Origin: Evansella vedderi
GTDB lineage: Bacteria; Bacillota; Bacilli; Bacillales; Salisediminibacteriaceae
Length of the DNA stretch: 64,000 nt
Direction of reading: 5' to 3'
Assembly (NCBI RefSeq): GCF_030813435.1
Contig: NZ_JAUSUG010000002.1
Span: 310,001 to 374,000 of the forward strand
Part shown: positions 17,201-24,613 of the stretch, piece after piece
How positions within the stretch are numbered: the first letter of the stretch is position 1
Layout of the letters: each line of letters begins with the position of its first letter
Notes under the pieces: generated by a model
The model's input: the letters and a program-made list of their open reading frames with translations, nothing else
The model's database searches: none
What the model was told of the DNA's origin: nothing
Program-made: the position numbers and the translations under genes

Positions 17201-18667
17201 TTCTTCTAGGGGATTAGTGAGAAGTTTCTTAGCTAAATCCTTCATATCAGAGGTTCGCATACGAATGCGCCCTTGCACTTCGGAGAGGGTCTTTTCTGAT
17301 GCCTCTTTCTTTCCTTTTACTTCCTGCTCAACTTGAAGAAGGTTGGCTAATTCCCTTTCCACAGGGTTCCGTTCATAGATAAGACCTTGCTTTTCCTTCT
17401 CCAGCCCTTCTTTTTCCTCCAAGAAGAAACCTAATAGCTGGGCCTTCGCCTCTTCTAATTGATCATTTAGCTGATCTAATTCCTCCGTTTGATCGAGCTT
17501 TTCCATTTCCTGTTCCACATGGGCTAATCGGTCTTGATGTTCCTTTAGGGCTTCCTTTAGTTCACCATATTTCAAGGAGTAGTAATGCTTTTGTTTTTCC
17601 AATAACTCTTCTTCCTTTACTCCTCGAGCGATGACTACTTGCTCATGGTCCTTTTGTAACGCTATTAATTTTTCCTTTTCTAGCTGAATATCAAGGGAGG
17701 CCTTCTTCATCTTATATTGATAGTTACTCGTCTTCCAACGTTCCAGCTCTTGAACAATATTGTCCCGCTCCCTTTCTGTACTCTCCTTTTCCCTAAGGGT
17801 CTCGAGCCAAATTCCCTTCGTCCGTTCCTTCGTTTTCTCATATACCTGTTCTTTCTTATGGAGTCCTTCATACGTCCGCACATACTCTTCCAACTGCTGT
17901 TGGATCCGTTTATTCTCTTCGATGGTTTCTTTTAGCTTTTTATAGTTTTTGAAGCTTGTATGTTGTTTTTCAAACATATCTGCAAACATGGTGGCATCAT
18001 GCCCTGCAATCGAGCTTTCCACCGTAGGGATCAGCAATCGATCAAAGAGTTGATTCGTATTTTTACAGTCATCAAAGAAGGCCTCCACACCTCCCTCGGT
18101 ACTATTAATCTTCACAACACTCTCCCATTCGCTGGAAATGATATGGTACTGTTCCTCCAAAAACCCCTTGTATTCCTTGATAGTAGAGAAGGTCTTTGCG
18201 TGGAAGGATTTCTCCTTCATACCACCATAGTAATCTACCATCTCTCCCCGCTCGGCAGTGCGCTTTCCACCTTTTCCATCACGGACAAAGGGGATTCCTT
18301 CAATTCCATTTGGGTCATTAGCCGTGTATTCATAGACATACCGCAACGAATCAAGTCCATGCTTATTCATGAATAAGGAAACGGCCGTCACCACATATTG
18401 GCGTGGCTCATCATTGGTGATCCACTCAATAGCAATGTGGGCCGGGGCATTTTCAAGAACTAATGTATCTTTGATTTTCCGGTCTGCTAAGTCCACATGG
18501 GGGAGGATGGCCTGTAGTGCCGTTTGGATGAGTACCGTTTTTCCCCCACCATTCTCCAGGAGGATCGCCCCATTGTAGCCGTCAAATAGAAACAGCTCAT
18601 CATTGTAGCGCTTGTTCCCTTCCTCATAAATGACATTTGTTAAGCGAATTTTACTGATGGATGGCAT
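14210..18667 (-). CDS. jetC: SMC-like condensin ATPase of a Wadjet/Jet defence system (JetC/MksB-like)
   Basis: A protein of 1485 residues, the motor of a four-gene SMC defence complex. The N-terminal head has ILLENGGGKTVL (Walker A, Lys about 43). About 1,000 residues of charged coiled coil follow (roughly 240-1250), with a globular interruption near 600-760 that may be the hinge. The C-terminal head has WSGGEKWS (signature, about 1341) and VILDNPFGKASSDH (Walker B and D-loop, about 1380). A Gly/Ser/Ala-rich linker (RGAAGLSGAGAASGSGSGAG) precedes a final 35-residue tail. The start at ATG 18667 follows AGGGGAGTGAAGAGG and overlaps jetB by 17 bp. Jet/MksB complexes extrude DNA loops and target circular plasmids. 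It is last in the operon. Confidence 0.88.
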   Translation of the reverse strand: MPSISKIRLTNVIYEEGNKRYNDELFLFDGYNGAILLENGGGKTVLIQTALQAILPHVDLADRKIKDTLVLENAPAHIAIEWITNDEPRQYVVTAVSLFMNKHGLDSLRYVYEYTANDPNGIEGIPFVRDGKGGKRTAERGEMVDYYGGMKEKSFHAKTFSTIKEYKGFLEEQYHIISSEWESVVKINSTEGGVEAFFDDCKNTNQLFDRLLIPTVESSIAGHDATMFADMFEKQHTSFKNYKKLKETIEENKRIQQQLEEYVRTYEGLHKKEQVYEKTKERTKGIWLETLREKESTERERDNIVQELERWKTSNYQYKMKKASLDIQLEKEKLIALQKDHEQVVIARGVKEEELLEKQKHYYSLKYGELKEALKEHQDRLAHVEQEMEKLDQTEELDQLNDQLEEAKAQLLGFFLEEKEGLEKEKQGLIYERNPVERELANLLQVEQEVKGKKEASEKTLSEVQGRIRMRTSDMKDLAKKLLTNPLEENVQVEYGKWTERNGQLERELIQLKEEEQRLVQRKLEAEGKKETLQGEFTRVEKEKNQLDFQLSEVGNRERELILKLASVRPQWSSLDSVYFQQNSIMTKILEMIEKLDKERSTLLYKERLAYRFVDDHGNQEQFFGDAFVEQQLHTWKNQLDYVVTGVEYLQSLAPSEQERKKTYPLWPLTLITTAKSKGKLQEKLFQVTDRLQFPVVVLTTEEAAAVSENGDEGYSWIAPKHWGENSDPVFFQEWKERIGDLARETTTKREEKEAERNQWEQIQNEFDSFFQYYPYEKIKEWEEAQREKTNVVNDVLSSIDRLKEEIVEIEMAISSNGQMYKQAHEEKQGLLRKMQDGEQYLQYEQEVKREEERKEEIQQRLEGLKRELTGLVKEIGDFEEQKKDLDGRIQTLSFQIQQLLAEEDYQDVKDLQPIFTGESKRVIKERIRDIDYKINGINRTHRELKVKHDAARENIASTEKQMRALLSEHGEIDVELPFPSDGKQEMELVWAKLLSLKDVVKELGTEVEKKATLMNTQKGKVENKVERFREDFSEEEVLEFAGLELKEVSEELKLEKERLKEKKKFITEEEARVTQELRSIGEAERGLDRHSELHHFDAPHIKGQLLLHEEISMFKENRKGFVAKVTKELQENREAVDAEKVQVERAKRRFREFCNGAITDVKMRNMALNGVEQKESYDDIVTFKKNMMVSVERATSYANEHIRQKDAELQSFINHIHSHLETIVEELKQIPKKTKVKVGDDWKQIFTFSIPEWEPEEGKARIRDYMEWILQQLESERFLNDQGVQDDAKIRKEIESWLHSKQLLQMIMNNEVMKVSCRKVTNDNKVTTRSYSWEQSNVWSGGEKWSKNMTLFFGILNYVAEKKQHIQPKMKRHRAVILDNPFGKASSDHVLNPVFFVAEQLGFQIIALTAHAEGKFLQDFFPIIYSCRLRGAAGLSGAGAASGSGSGAGKQVMTKEKWLHHAYFQDHEPKTIDRLGETEQMTLF

Positions 18668-19400
18668 CCTCTTCACTCCCCTTTTCTTCAAATCCGTAAA
18701 TAAACTCCAAAATTCCTCTATTATATTCCACTTCCATATAGAAGCGCTGAATAATCGTTTTTGCCTTTTCTGTTAACGTCACTTCGTCATTACCAATTTC
18801 TTGGATTAGCTCTTGATCCACAAGGAATCGTTTTACTGTGTCAATAAAGCTGAAACGGCTGATCGTATTCCCCGTCTGCTTTTTAGCCGTTTCCTTAATG
18901 TCATCCATGTCATCCCATTTTTCGATGATGGAGCGCCAGTTATAGGAAAACTCCTTTTCTAGCTCCTTCAACTCGTCTTCATCATGGACCTTAAGCTGGT
19001 CCATTCTCCCTTGGATAAACTGTACCCACTCTTCTAAACGAAGAAACTGTCTCGTCGGTTCTTGGCTTTGATACGAATCATAGAAGCTCCCGAATAAGAC
19101 CATCGTGGAAAAATACAGTAAATAAATATCTGCATTAGTAGCACCTGAACGGAGATAATTCCGCTTAATCCAATCATTGCTTACATGGAATGGTGACAAT
19201 TTCGTCCGAGGAACGAGAAATAACCGCTCACTCGTTCGAATCACAACACAATCTACTTCACGGCTAAAAGAATCTAGGAGAGCCCGTATATCATCGTCCG
19301 TTTTGTATTGCTGTAGGGCCTCCCCTTCCGCAAATCCGTCTCTCGCTATCGTTGTATATAATTGAAAGGCTTTGATTACCTTCTGTTCTGTATAATCCAT
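18651..19400 (-). CDS. jetB: Jet system small kleisin-associated subunit (JetB/MksE-like)
   Basis: A cytosolic 249-residue protein, helical and without membrane segments. It resembles the DUF6063-type proteins that sit before the SMC gene in one Wadjet subtype; this is family recall, not a search. By position and size it corresponds to JetB/MksE, the tandem winged-helix dimer that binds the kleisin. Winged-helix-like pieces are visible at both ends (VIKAFQLYTTIARDG; RFLVDQELIQEIGNDEVTLTEKAKTIIQRFY). It starts one base after the jetA stop and overlaps jetC by 17 bp, so the subunits are translationally coupled. Confidence 0.82.
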   Translation of the reverse strand: MDYTEQKVIKAFQLYTTIARDGFAEGEALQQYKTDDDIRALLDSFSREVDCVVIRTSERLFLVPRTKLSPFHVSNDWIKRNYLRSGATNADIYLLYFSTMVLFGSFYDSYQSQEPTRQFLRLEEWVQFIQGRMDQLKVHDEDELKELEKEFSYNWRSIIEKWDDMDDIKETAKKQTGNTISRFSFIDTVKRFLVDQELIQEIGNDEVTLTEKAKTIIQRFYMEVEYNRGILEFIYGFEEKGSEEDAIHQ

Positions 19401-19401
19401 G

Positions 19402-20904
19402 TTACTCTTCCTCCAATGTCAGGATCATTTGTTGAATGGAGTACCGTTTTACTTTAGAGATCGTGCCTTTCCCCTCTTCAATGGTTAACGTTCGTCTACC
19501 AAGGAGGCTCAAAGCACCACTGAGCAATGTTTTCTGACCATCTTCTTCCTCCACCGATCCATTAATGATTGGCGACCGCTGGTGAAGAATTAACCAGAAA
19601 TCGTAAAAATAACGTTGCTCCAGTACCTTGCGTTGGTCTTTTTTCTCTAAATAGTTCATGAAGTCTTCCAGTGTGGCAACTTTAGCTTCATAAAAAGCGT
19701 CTAAGTAAAGGTCCATCACTTCTTTGTATTTTTCCGTGAGCCAGCTTCGATAAGGATGATCTTGTTGATCTCCGTCCACTTCTATCAGGCCCTGTTCCAC
19801 CGTCTCTTCCCGTTCTTCCGTTATATTTTGCTCGGCAAAAATCGTTAACGGCGACCACAGCTCGTTTTCTTCCACCTTTAGAAACGGGTGCAGAACCCCT
19901 TTCATTGCCTCCATAGGAAGTGGTGTGGATATAACTTTTGAAACGAGATCTTGATCAAAGTTAAAAGCTTGGATACCTGTATAATAAAGGGATTCCTGTG
20001 CAGTGATTAACGTTGTATTTTTAAGGGAAACGGTTTGTTCAAGGAGACGGGAATGGTCATAATGCACCTTCTCCAGCTCTTGATTAATTTTGAGGACAAG
20101 CTCATACGTTTTCCGTTCCCTTTGGTGAACATCCTTGGAATATAGCCGTTCCCGAGTTTCCTTTACAAATTGACGGAGTTCTTGAAACTCTTCATCTTCC
20201 CTTGCAAGGCGGCCGTATATATCCTCTAACAGTTGTTTATATCGTTCAAAGGTTTCCTCCGAAACAATGCTTCGTTGTATTTCATGCTTTAGCTTGATCA
20301 TCCGCTCCTCGAGAGTTTCCACATCAATTCGCATCTCGTTTATTTGGCGGAGCGCCCCTTTGAACTCCCCTTTATCTAACTGCTTGCGGAGCATTAATTG
20401 ATTAATGGACAATTGAAATTCACTGTAAAACTCTTTCGTTGCAAAAAGCAATTCGAGCCCGTCTTCATCCAATGTATAATACTGCGTATTGGTTTTTACA
20501 TCGAATGCATTGGCTTTAAGAATGGAGTATTCAATGCTGTCATCCCGTTTTTCTTCCCAGTTATAAAAAACATAGCTACGTTTTTTTCCAGTGGTAGGTC
20601 GAAAGGTTTGAATAATGGATCTTGCTAATCTCTCATATTGAGTCTCATCCAATTTATATTTCGACTCTGTAATCGATTGAAGGAACCTAGCAAGCTCTTT
20701 CACTCCTGTTTTCGTTTGCCTCATGATTTTTTGCTCGAAAAAGAAAAGGAGGGTGAGAAGACCAAGGCCTTTCATATCAATCAGGGTATTCTGTTGGTCC
20801 TGCTCCCGCTTACGCTCCAGTTCATGGAGGGGGTCAAACAGAGCAAGCCTTCTCGTCCGATCCCTGAAGCCACTAATTAAATCCTTTATATCATGCCTGT
20901 CCAA
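19402..20904 (-). CDS. jetA: Jet system kleisin subunit (JetA/MksF-like)
   Basis: About 500 residues. The helical N-terminal part (DIKDLISGFRDRTRRLALFDP...LTLLFFFEQK) is followed by a coiled coil (about 190-290, ROI around INEMRIDVETLEERMIKLKHEIQ) and a C-terminal part ending VKRYSIQQMILTLEEE, a plausible winged helix for the SMC head. This is the layout of MukF/MksF kleisins. I chose TTG 20904 because GGAGGGAG precedes it by 8 bases; TTG 20919 is an alternative. It overlaps the end of jetD. It is not obviously the DUF3375 JetA of type I Wadjet, so a type III-like or divergent subtype is inferred. Confidence 0.8.
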   Translation of the reverse strand: MDRHDIKDLISGFRDRTRRLALFDPLHELERKREQDQQNTLIDMKGLGLLTLLFFFEQKIMRQTKTGVKELARFLQSITESKYKLDETQYERLARSIIQTFRPTTGKKRSYVFYNWEEKRDDSIEYSILKANAFDVKTNTQYYTLDEDGLELLFATKEFYSEFQLSINQLMLRKQLDKGEFKGALRQINEMRIDVETLEERMIKLKHEIQRSIVSEETFERYKQLLEDIYGRLAREDEEFQELRQFVKETRERLYSKDVHQRERKTYELVLKINQELEKVHYDHSRLLEQTVSLKNTTLITAQESLYYTGIQAFNFDQDLVSKVISTPLPMEAMKGVLHPFLKVEENELWSPLTIFAEQNITEEREETVEQGLIEVDGDQQDHPYRSWLTEKYKEVMDLYLDAFYEAKVATLEDFMNYLEKKDQRKVLEQRYFYDFWLILHQRSPIINGSVEEEDGQKTLLSGALSLLGRRTLTIEEGKGTISKVKRYSIQQMILTLEEE

Positions 20905-21908
20905 TCTGACTCCCTCCAAATCTCCTGTAGTTCTTTCGTTTTAAGGGTTTCTTGCGGTAAATACAGCCCCTTTTCTAGTAAGTTGGTAATTTGTTCTTGT
21001 TCCTGTGGTTGGAAGAAGGTTTGAAATTTCTCCATTGCTTCTGACCGTTCCCTTTGATAGCCTTTCCCTTTCGATGCTTCCTTTTTAAGACACGCCCGGT
21101 AAAAAGGTAGTGCTAACGTGGTGGGCTGTTTGTTGTTTAGGGAATACCAAATGGATATCCCCTCCCGATCCACATCTCCGAAATAAAGGAATTTATGTGT
21201 CGCTTGAACAGGGTATTGGGAAGGAAACTGTTCGATGCTTTTTATAATTTTTTTGCCGCTCCCATAGATAAGAGTGGAGAATTTTGTCTCTCGTAATATT
21301 GGGAGAAGACCTTGATAAGTCGTTTTGTTCTCCACAATCAGGTGCAGCTGTTCTGAATGGTTAATAGTTATTGGATTAATGGCGAACATGAGAGGATCCG
21401 AAACTGGAATAATTTTCAACCGGTCATAGATTCCCAGTTTTTCTAGGAGCTCCTTGCCACCTTTCTCCGTAATCCACTTCTCGTCCCCTACTAATTCAAA
21501 GCTCCGTTCAGGGGCAGGAACATCCTCTATTGGAAAGTTGTGCTCCTTTATGTACTCGTCAATTTTTTGAATAAAAGGAAGGTCTTTTTTCCAAATAGAA
21601 GGATCCTCTTTATAGTAATGATCTATGGAGATGGTCGGATGAAGTTGAAGGCGAAAACGTTGCAAATCCTGATGATGTAATTCCTTTAATGGACTCTTAT
21701 TTATTCTATATTGAAATGCTAAAAAAGGAGGCCGGGAGTTTTGCCCTTTAGCCTTTACCATTTTAAGAATTCCTTCCTTTTCAAATTTTAATATAATAGA
21801 CGAGAACTCCTCGTAGGATTCCACATCCTTTTTGCATAATTCCTCTAAATCCACTAATGATATTGATTTTTTCGGAAAAGCAACTAGCCGTTTCTTTATC
21901 TTTTCCAT
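20886..21908 (-). CDS. jetD: Jet system Toprim nuclease subunit (JetD/MksG-like)
   Basis: A 340-residue protein, first gene of the operon. An N-terminal winged-helix part (SISLVDLEELCKKDVESYEEFSSII) is followed by the RSFELVGDEKWI block and a C-terminal Toprim-like domain, with the conserved Glu in HLIVENKTTYQ (about residue 193) and the acidic FGDVDREG motif (about 244-250). This matches DUF2220-type JetD, the topoisomerase VI/Spo11-like nuclease that cuts DNA trapped by the SMC complex. ATG 21908 was chosen over an upstream TTG because GGGGGAG lies 6 bases before it. It shares its last 19 bases with jetA. Confidence 0.87.
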   Translation of the reverse strand: MEKIKKRLVAFPKKSISLVDLEELCKKDVESYEEFSSIILKFEKEGILKMVKAKGQNSRPPFLAFQYRINKSPLKELHHQDLQRFRLQLHPTISIDHYYKEDPSIWKKDLPFIQKIDEYIKEHNFPIEDVPAPERSFELVGDEKWITEKGGKELLEKLGIYDRLKIIPVSDPLMFAINPITINHSEQLHLIVENKTTYQGLLPILRETKFSTLIYGSGKKIIKSIEQFPSQYPVQATHKFLYFGDVDREGISIWYSLNNKQPTTLALPFYRACLKKEASKGKGYQRERSEAMEKFQTFFQPQEQEQITNLLEKGLYLPQETLKTKELQEIWRESDWTGMI

Positions 21909-22037
21909 CGACAACTCCCCCTAAATACTTACATTTTTCTAATTTCTATTGTACTAGATTGTCGAAGGGATAGCAGTAGAAATATATGTAATCGACTCTT
22001 CACAAATTTGGGTATTTTAAGAATTGTAGTTAATGAA

Positions 22038-22435
22038 AGTAAATGTAAACCCATACTATCCTCATAATCCCCCATACCCTGTCGATTAAACCCCATACTC
22101 CCCCGTTTAAAGCCCAAACTACCCCATTTTTCCCCCAACCTTACATTTTTATTTCCGATTGTAAAAGGCGGGATTTCCAGTAAATTGGCTAATCTATCGA
22201 AATTGTGGGATAATCTATCGATTTGGAGCAATAATCTATCGATTTCCACTAATAATCTATCGAATTTCTACAATAATCTACCAAACTAGAATTATTATAA
22301 ACAAAACCGCCCTATAGACTGCAGCCAAAACCTAAAAACCACACAAAAAAGGCTTCTTCAGCAGAAGCCTTTTCAAAAATCTATTCATTTTTCAACATTT
22401 CATATACTTGATGAACGTCTTTGTCTCCGCGGCCG
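22038..22435. repeat. Direct repeat B flanking the Jet operon (contains intact trpB 3' end)
   Basis: Partner of 13842-14181. It includes a C-rich 21-bp array (cores at 22052, 22073, 22094, 22115, 22136), four ATAATCTATCGA units with the same step, the trpB terminator and the last 18 codons of intact trpB. On the minus strand the array can be read in one frame as successive heptapeptides (for example IDRLLLQ, IDRLSHN, FDRLANL, LGFKRGS, MGFNRQG, MGDYEDS). Together with 21909-22037 it fills the gap between jetD and trpB. Confidence 0.85.
22347..22373 (-). terminator. trpB terminator
   Basis: A perfect 11-bp stem AAAAGGCTTCT/AGAAGCCTTTT with a 5-base loop, 8 bp after the trpB stop, with A/T-runs on both sides. 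Confidence 0.88.
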
Positions 22436-23547
22436 GATATGTTTACGATGATGACTTGATCCTTTGAAAGCTGTGGTGCTAATTTTTTTACATGGGCGAT
22501 GGCATGTGCGCTCTCTAAAGCAGGGATGATCCCTTCTGTTTTAGACAAAAGCTGGAATGCCTCTAATACTTCTTCATTGGTAACCGTATAGTACTCCGCT
22601 CGGCCGCTCGTTTTCAAATGGCTGTGCTCCGGTCCTATACCAGGATAGTCTAAGCCGGCAGCAATGGAATACGTCGGTTGTGGATTTCCTTCTTCATCAA
22701 GTAAAACAAGGCACTTGAATCCGTGGATTACCGCTGGCGTTCCCTCGGTGAGGGTTGCAGCTTTATCCGGTTCCACTCCAATAAGTCGAACGGATGGCTC
22801 GTCGATGAAGTGAGCGAATGCTCCGATGGCATTGCTTCCTCCCCCTGTTACGGCGATAACCGCATCAGGTAGATGACCTTCCTTTTCAATAATTTGCCGT
22901 TTGGACTCCTCGCTAATGACAGCTTGGAAGTGTTTCACCATGGATGGGAATGGGTGCGGACCTACGGCTGAACCTAATAGGTAAAAGGTATTTTCGTAGT
23001 TTTCCACGAGATCATTCAATGCTTCATCCACCGCATCCTTGAGGCGGCCTTGCCCTTTATCAACAGCAACGACTTTAGCCCCTAATAACTCCATTCGAAA
23101 AACATTTAAGGCTTGCCTTTCTGTATCGAGTTTTCCCATGTAAATAGTGCAATCCATGCCGAACATGGCACAAGCGGTTGCGGTTGCGACACCATGCTGA
23201 CCTGCCCCGGTTTCCGCGATGATACGCTTGGCACCCATTCGCTTCGCTAATAGGATTTGGCCGATGACATTATTAATTTTATGGGCACCCGTGTGGTTTA
23301 AGTCTTCACGCTTAAGGTAAATCTTCGCTCCACCCAGTTGCTCTGTTAGGTTACTTGCAAAGGTAAGGGGATTCTCTCTCCCAACAAACTCTTTTAAATA
23401 GTATTTAAACTCTTCGTTAAATTCAGGGTCATTCTTGTACTTCTCAAACTGGTCTGCTAAAATTTCTAATACTTCCTGCAATTGTGGAGGAACAAAACTT
23501 CCTCCAAACTCACCAAAATACCCTTTTCCCATAACTTCTTTATTCAT
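22381..23547 (-). CDS. trpB: Tryptophan synthase beta chain, orphan
   Basis: Condenses indole (or indole from TrpA) with L-serine to L-tryptophan using PLP. The 388-residue protein has GYFGEFGGSFVP at the N-terminus, LKREDLNHTGAHKINN with the PLP lysine at 90, AETGAGQHGVATATA, the phosphate-binding TGGGSNAIG and the late IIVNISGRGDKD. Length and motifs are those of TrpB1. No trpA or other trp gene is adjacent, so it may serve indole salvage or be separately controlled. The leader carries many (G/U)AG triplets up to the ribosome binding site, suggesting TRAP control. Its last codons are duplicated 8 kb away. Confidence 0.96.
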   Translation of the reverse strand: MNKEVMGKGYFGEFGGSFVPPQLQEVLEILADQFEKYKNDPEFNEEFKYYLKEFVGRENPLTFASNLTEQLGGAKIYLKREDLNHTGAHKINNVIGQILLAKRMGAKRIIAETGAGQHGVATATACAMFGMDCTIYMGKLDTERQALNVFRMELLGAKVVAVDKGQGRLKDAVDEALNDLVENYENTFYLLGSAVGPHPFPSMVKHFQAVISEESKRQIIEKEGHLPDAVIAVTGGGSNAIGAFAHFIDEPSVRLIGVEPDKAATLTEGTPAVIHGFKCLVLLDEEGNPQPTYSIAAGLDYPGIGPEHSHLKTSGRAEYYTVTNEEVLEAFQLLSKTEGIIPALESAHAIAHVKKLAPQLSKDQVIIVNISGRGDKDVHQVYEMLKNE

Positions 23548-23556
23548 TTCCGTTCA

Positions 23557-23609
23557 CTCTCCTCAGCTATTCTCTACTAAACTAACTTCTCTAAACTAAA
23601 AAAACTAAC
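23557..23609 (-). promoter_or_regulatory. Putative TRAP-binding leader of trpB
   Basis: On the minus strand the 53 bases before the coding region contain about nine (G/T)AG triplets, many separated by two or three bases (TTAG, TTTAG, TTAG, TTTAGTAG, ATAG, CTGAG, GAGAG), and end inside the Shine-Dalgarno GAGGAGAG. Tryptophan-activated TRAP binds such arrays and blocks translation of other Bacillus trp genes. The pattern is seen; the function is inferred. Confidence 0.6.
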
Positions 23610-23618
23610 TTATGACGT

Positions 23619-23648
23619 ATTTTATCTTTTAGGTAATGTTGATGTCAA
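23619..23648 (-). promoter_or_regulatory. SigA-type promoter of trpB
   Basis: TTGACA and TAAAAT on the minus strand, 18 bases apart, place the transcription start just before the triplet-rich leader. Confidence 0.7.
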
Positions 23649-23709
23649 CAAGTAAGACTGAAATGGATAAATTTTCAGAATATAGGTGCGGAGAGGGGTG
23701 CATCCCCAT

Positions 23710-24015
23710 TTAAGCTTTTTCTCTCATCCTTTGAACCCAGGTGTTTAACAGGTTATAATAACTTTTTAAATTGGCATGAATTTTCACTGCCACTTCTTCG
23801 TTATAAGTATGGACAGTTAAATTTCTATCATTTACCATATTTAATCCAAGAATCACTTCTTCCTCATTCAATAAATGAACTTCCCGGCAACTGCGAATGA
23901 CTCCTTTAGGTGAACCAATGTCTATCCCTTCCACATCATACAAATATTGTTTCGCCGCTTTCCATGACGCTTCGAATGTAAATTCAAACCGTTGAATCGT
24001 TGCATCTTTCTCCAC
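23710..24015 (-). CDS. HepT-like HEPN toxin / nucleotidyltransferase substrate-binding protein, start uncertain
   Basis: An HI0074-type HEPN protein. IQRFEFTFEASWKAAKQYL and the R-x4-H-x-Y motif RNLTVHTY, the RNase site whose tyrosine is the AMPylation target in characterised HepT, are intact. Translation from GTG 24015 gives 101 residues, but family-like sequence (AEKALKSFKELVLLDQPND) continues about 20 codons upstream in frame without a usable start before a TGA. A frameshift near GTGAACTTCTGCAG (about 24,070) would restore a normal N-terminus. The toxin may therefore be truncated or disrupted. The nucleotidyltransferase partner is directly upstream. Confidence 0.75.
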   Translation of the reverse strand: MEKDATIQRFEFTFEASWKAAKQYLYDVEGIDIGSPKGVIRSCREVHLLNEEEVILGLNMVNDRNLTVHTYNEEVAVKIHANLKSYYNLLNTWVQRMREKA

Positions 24016-24029
24016 ATCGTTTGGTTGGT

Positions 24030-24401
24030 CTAGTAAAACGAGCTCTTTAAAAGACTTAAGTGCTTTTTCTGCAGAAGTTCACCTTTCATGCAATCTTTCC
24101 ATATGATCCCCTCTTTTTTTATATTTTTTTCTAGGGAGGAACTTGCCGTATTTAAATCAATTATGTCCACATGATAAGGAATCGTAGATTCTTCCACTCT
24201 TTCACTTAGTTCCTGCCATTTATTCGGTGTAATAGGTTCTATACATTCTACAGCAACATCTATGTCTGAACTATGTTTTTCTTCTTTGCGCGCCCATGAG
24301 CCAAACAAATAAATCCTTACATTTTCATCGGAAAGTGTATCCGTTACTATTTTCCTTAACTCCCCTAAGATTTGTTCTCGTAATTCCGACCGAGTGGACA
24401 T
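24030..24401 (-). CDS. MntA-like nucleotidyltransferase antitoxin
   Basis: A 123-residue minimal nucleotidyltransferase. The catalytic pattern G-S-x10-D-x-D is complete in FGSWARKEEKHSSDIDVAVE, and DIIDLN supplies the third acidic strand. MntA-type enzymes neutralise HepT by adding AMP to its tyrosine. The last 15-20 residues (KKHLSLLKSSFY) look out of frame relative to the family and overlap sequence that would encode the HEPN N-terminus, consistent with an indel at the gene junction. It is preceded by GGGGGAG. Confidence 0.82.
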   Translation of the reverse strand: MSTRSELREQILGELRKIVTDTLSDENVRIYLFGSWARKEEKHSSDIDVAVECIEPITPNKWQELSERVEESTIPYHVDIIDLNTASSSLEKNIKKEGIIWKDCMKGELLQKKHLSLLKSSFY

Positions 24402-24613
24402 TCTTCTCCCCCCTTTATTCTCATTTTGTTACCATTGTTCGTCCTTTTACTTATCTACATTATACATCAATCATTAATTGAACTATACCTTTCTGAAGTA
24501 CCGTCCACGCCCTATTTTATAGTGCTTTGTTTTAAATAACTGTCCTCATTGGACATCGGTTAGTGGCTATAGTAACATCAAAAGTAAATAAACATTAAGG
24601 ACAGGTGAATTTT

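Noticed and set aside
21929-22249. A 106-residue gene upstream of jetD
   Set aside because: No ribosome binding site, the sequence is the heptad array plus flank, and the equivalent frames in the other arrays contain stops. Treated as a repeat.
13842-22435. Integrase-mediated genomic island with attL/attR
   Set aside because: The flanks are long imperfect direct repeats and no integrase, recombinase or tRNA gene is nearby, so site-specific integration is not supported; homologous recombination or duplication is preferred.
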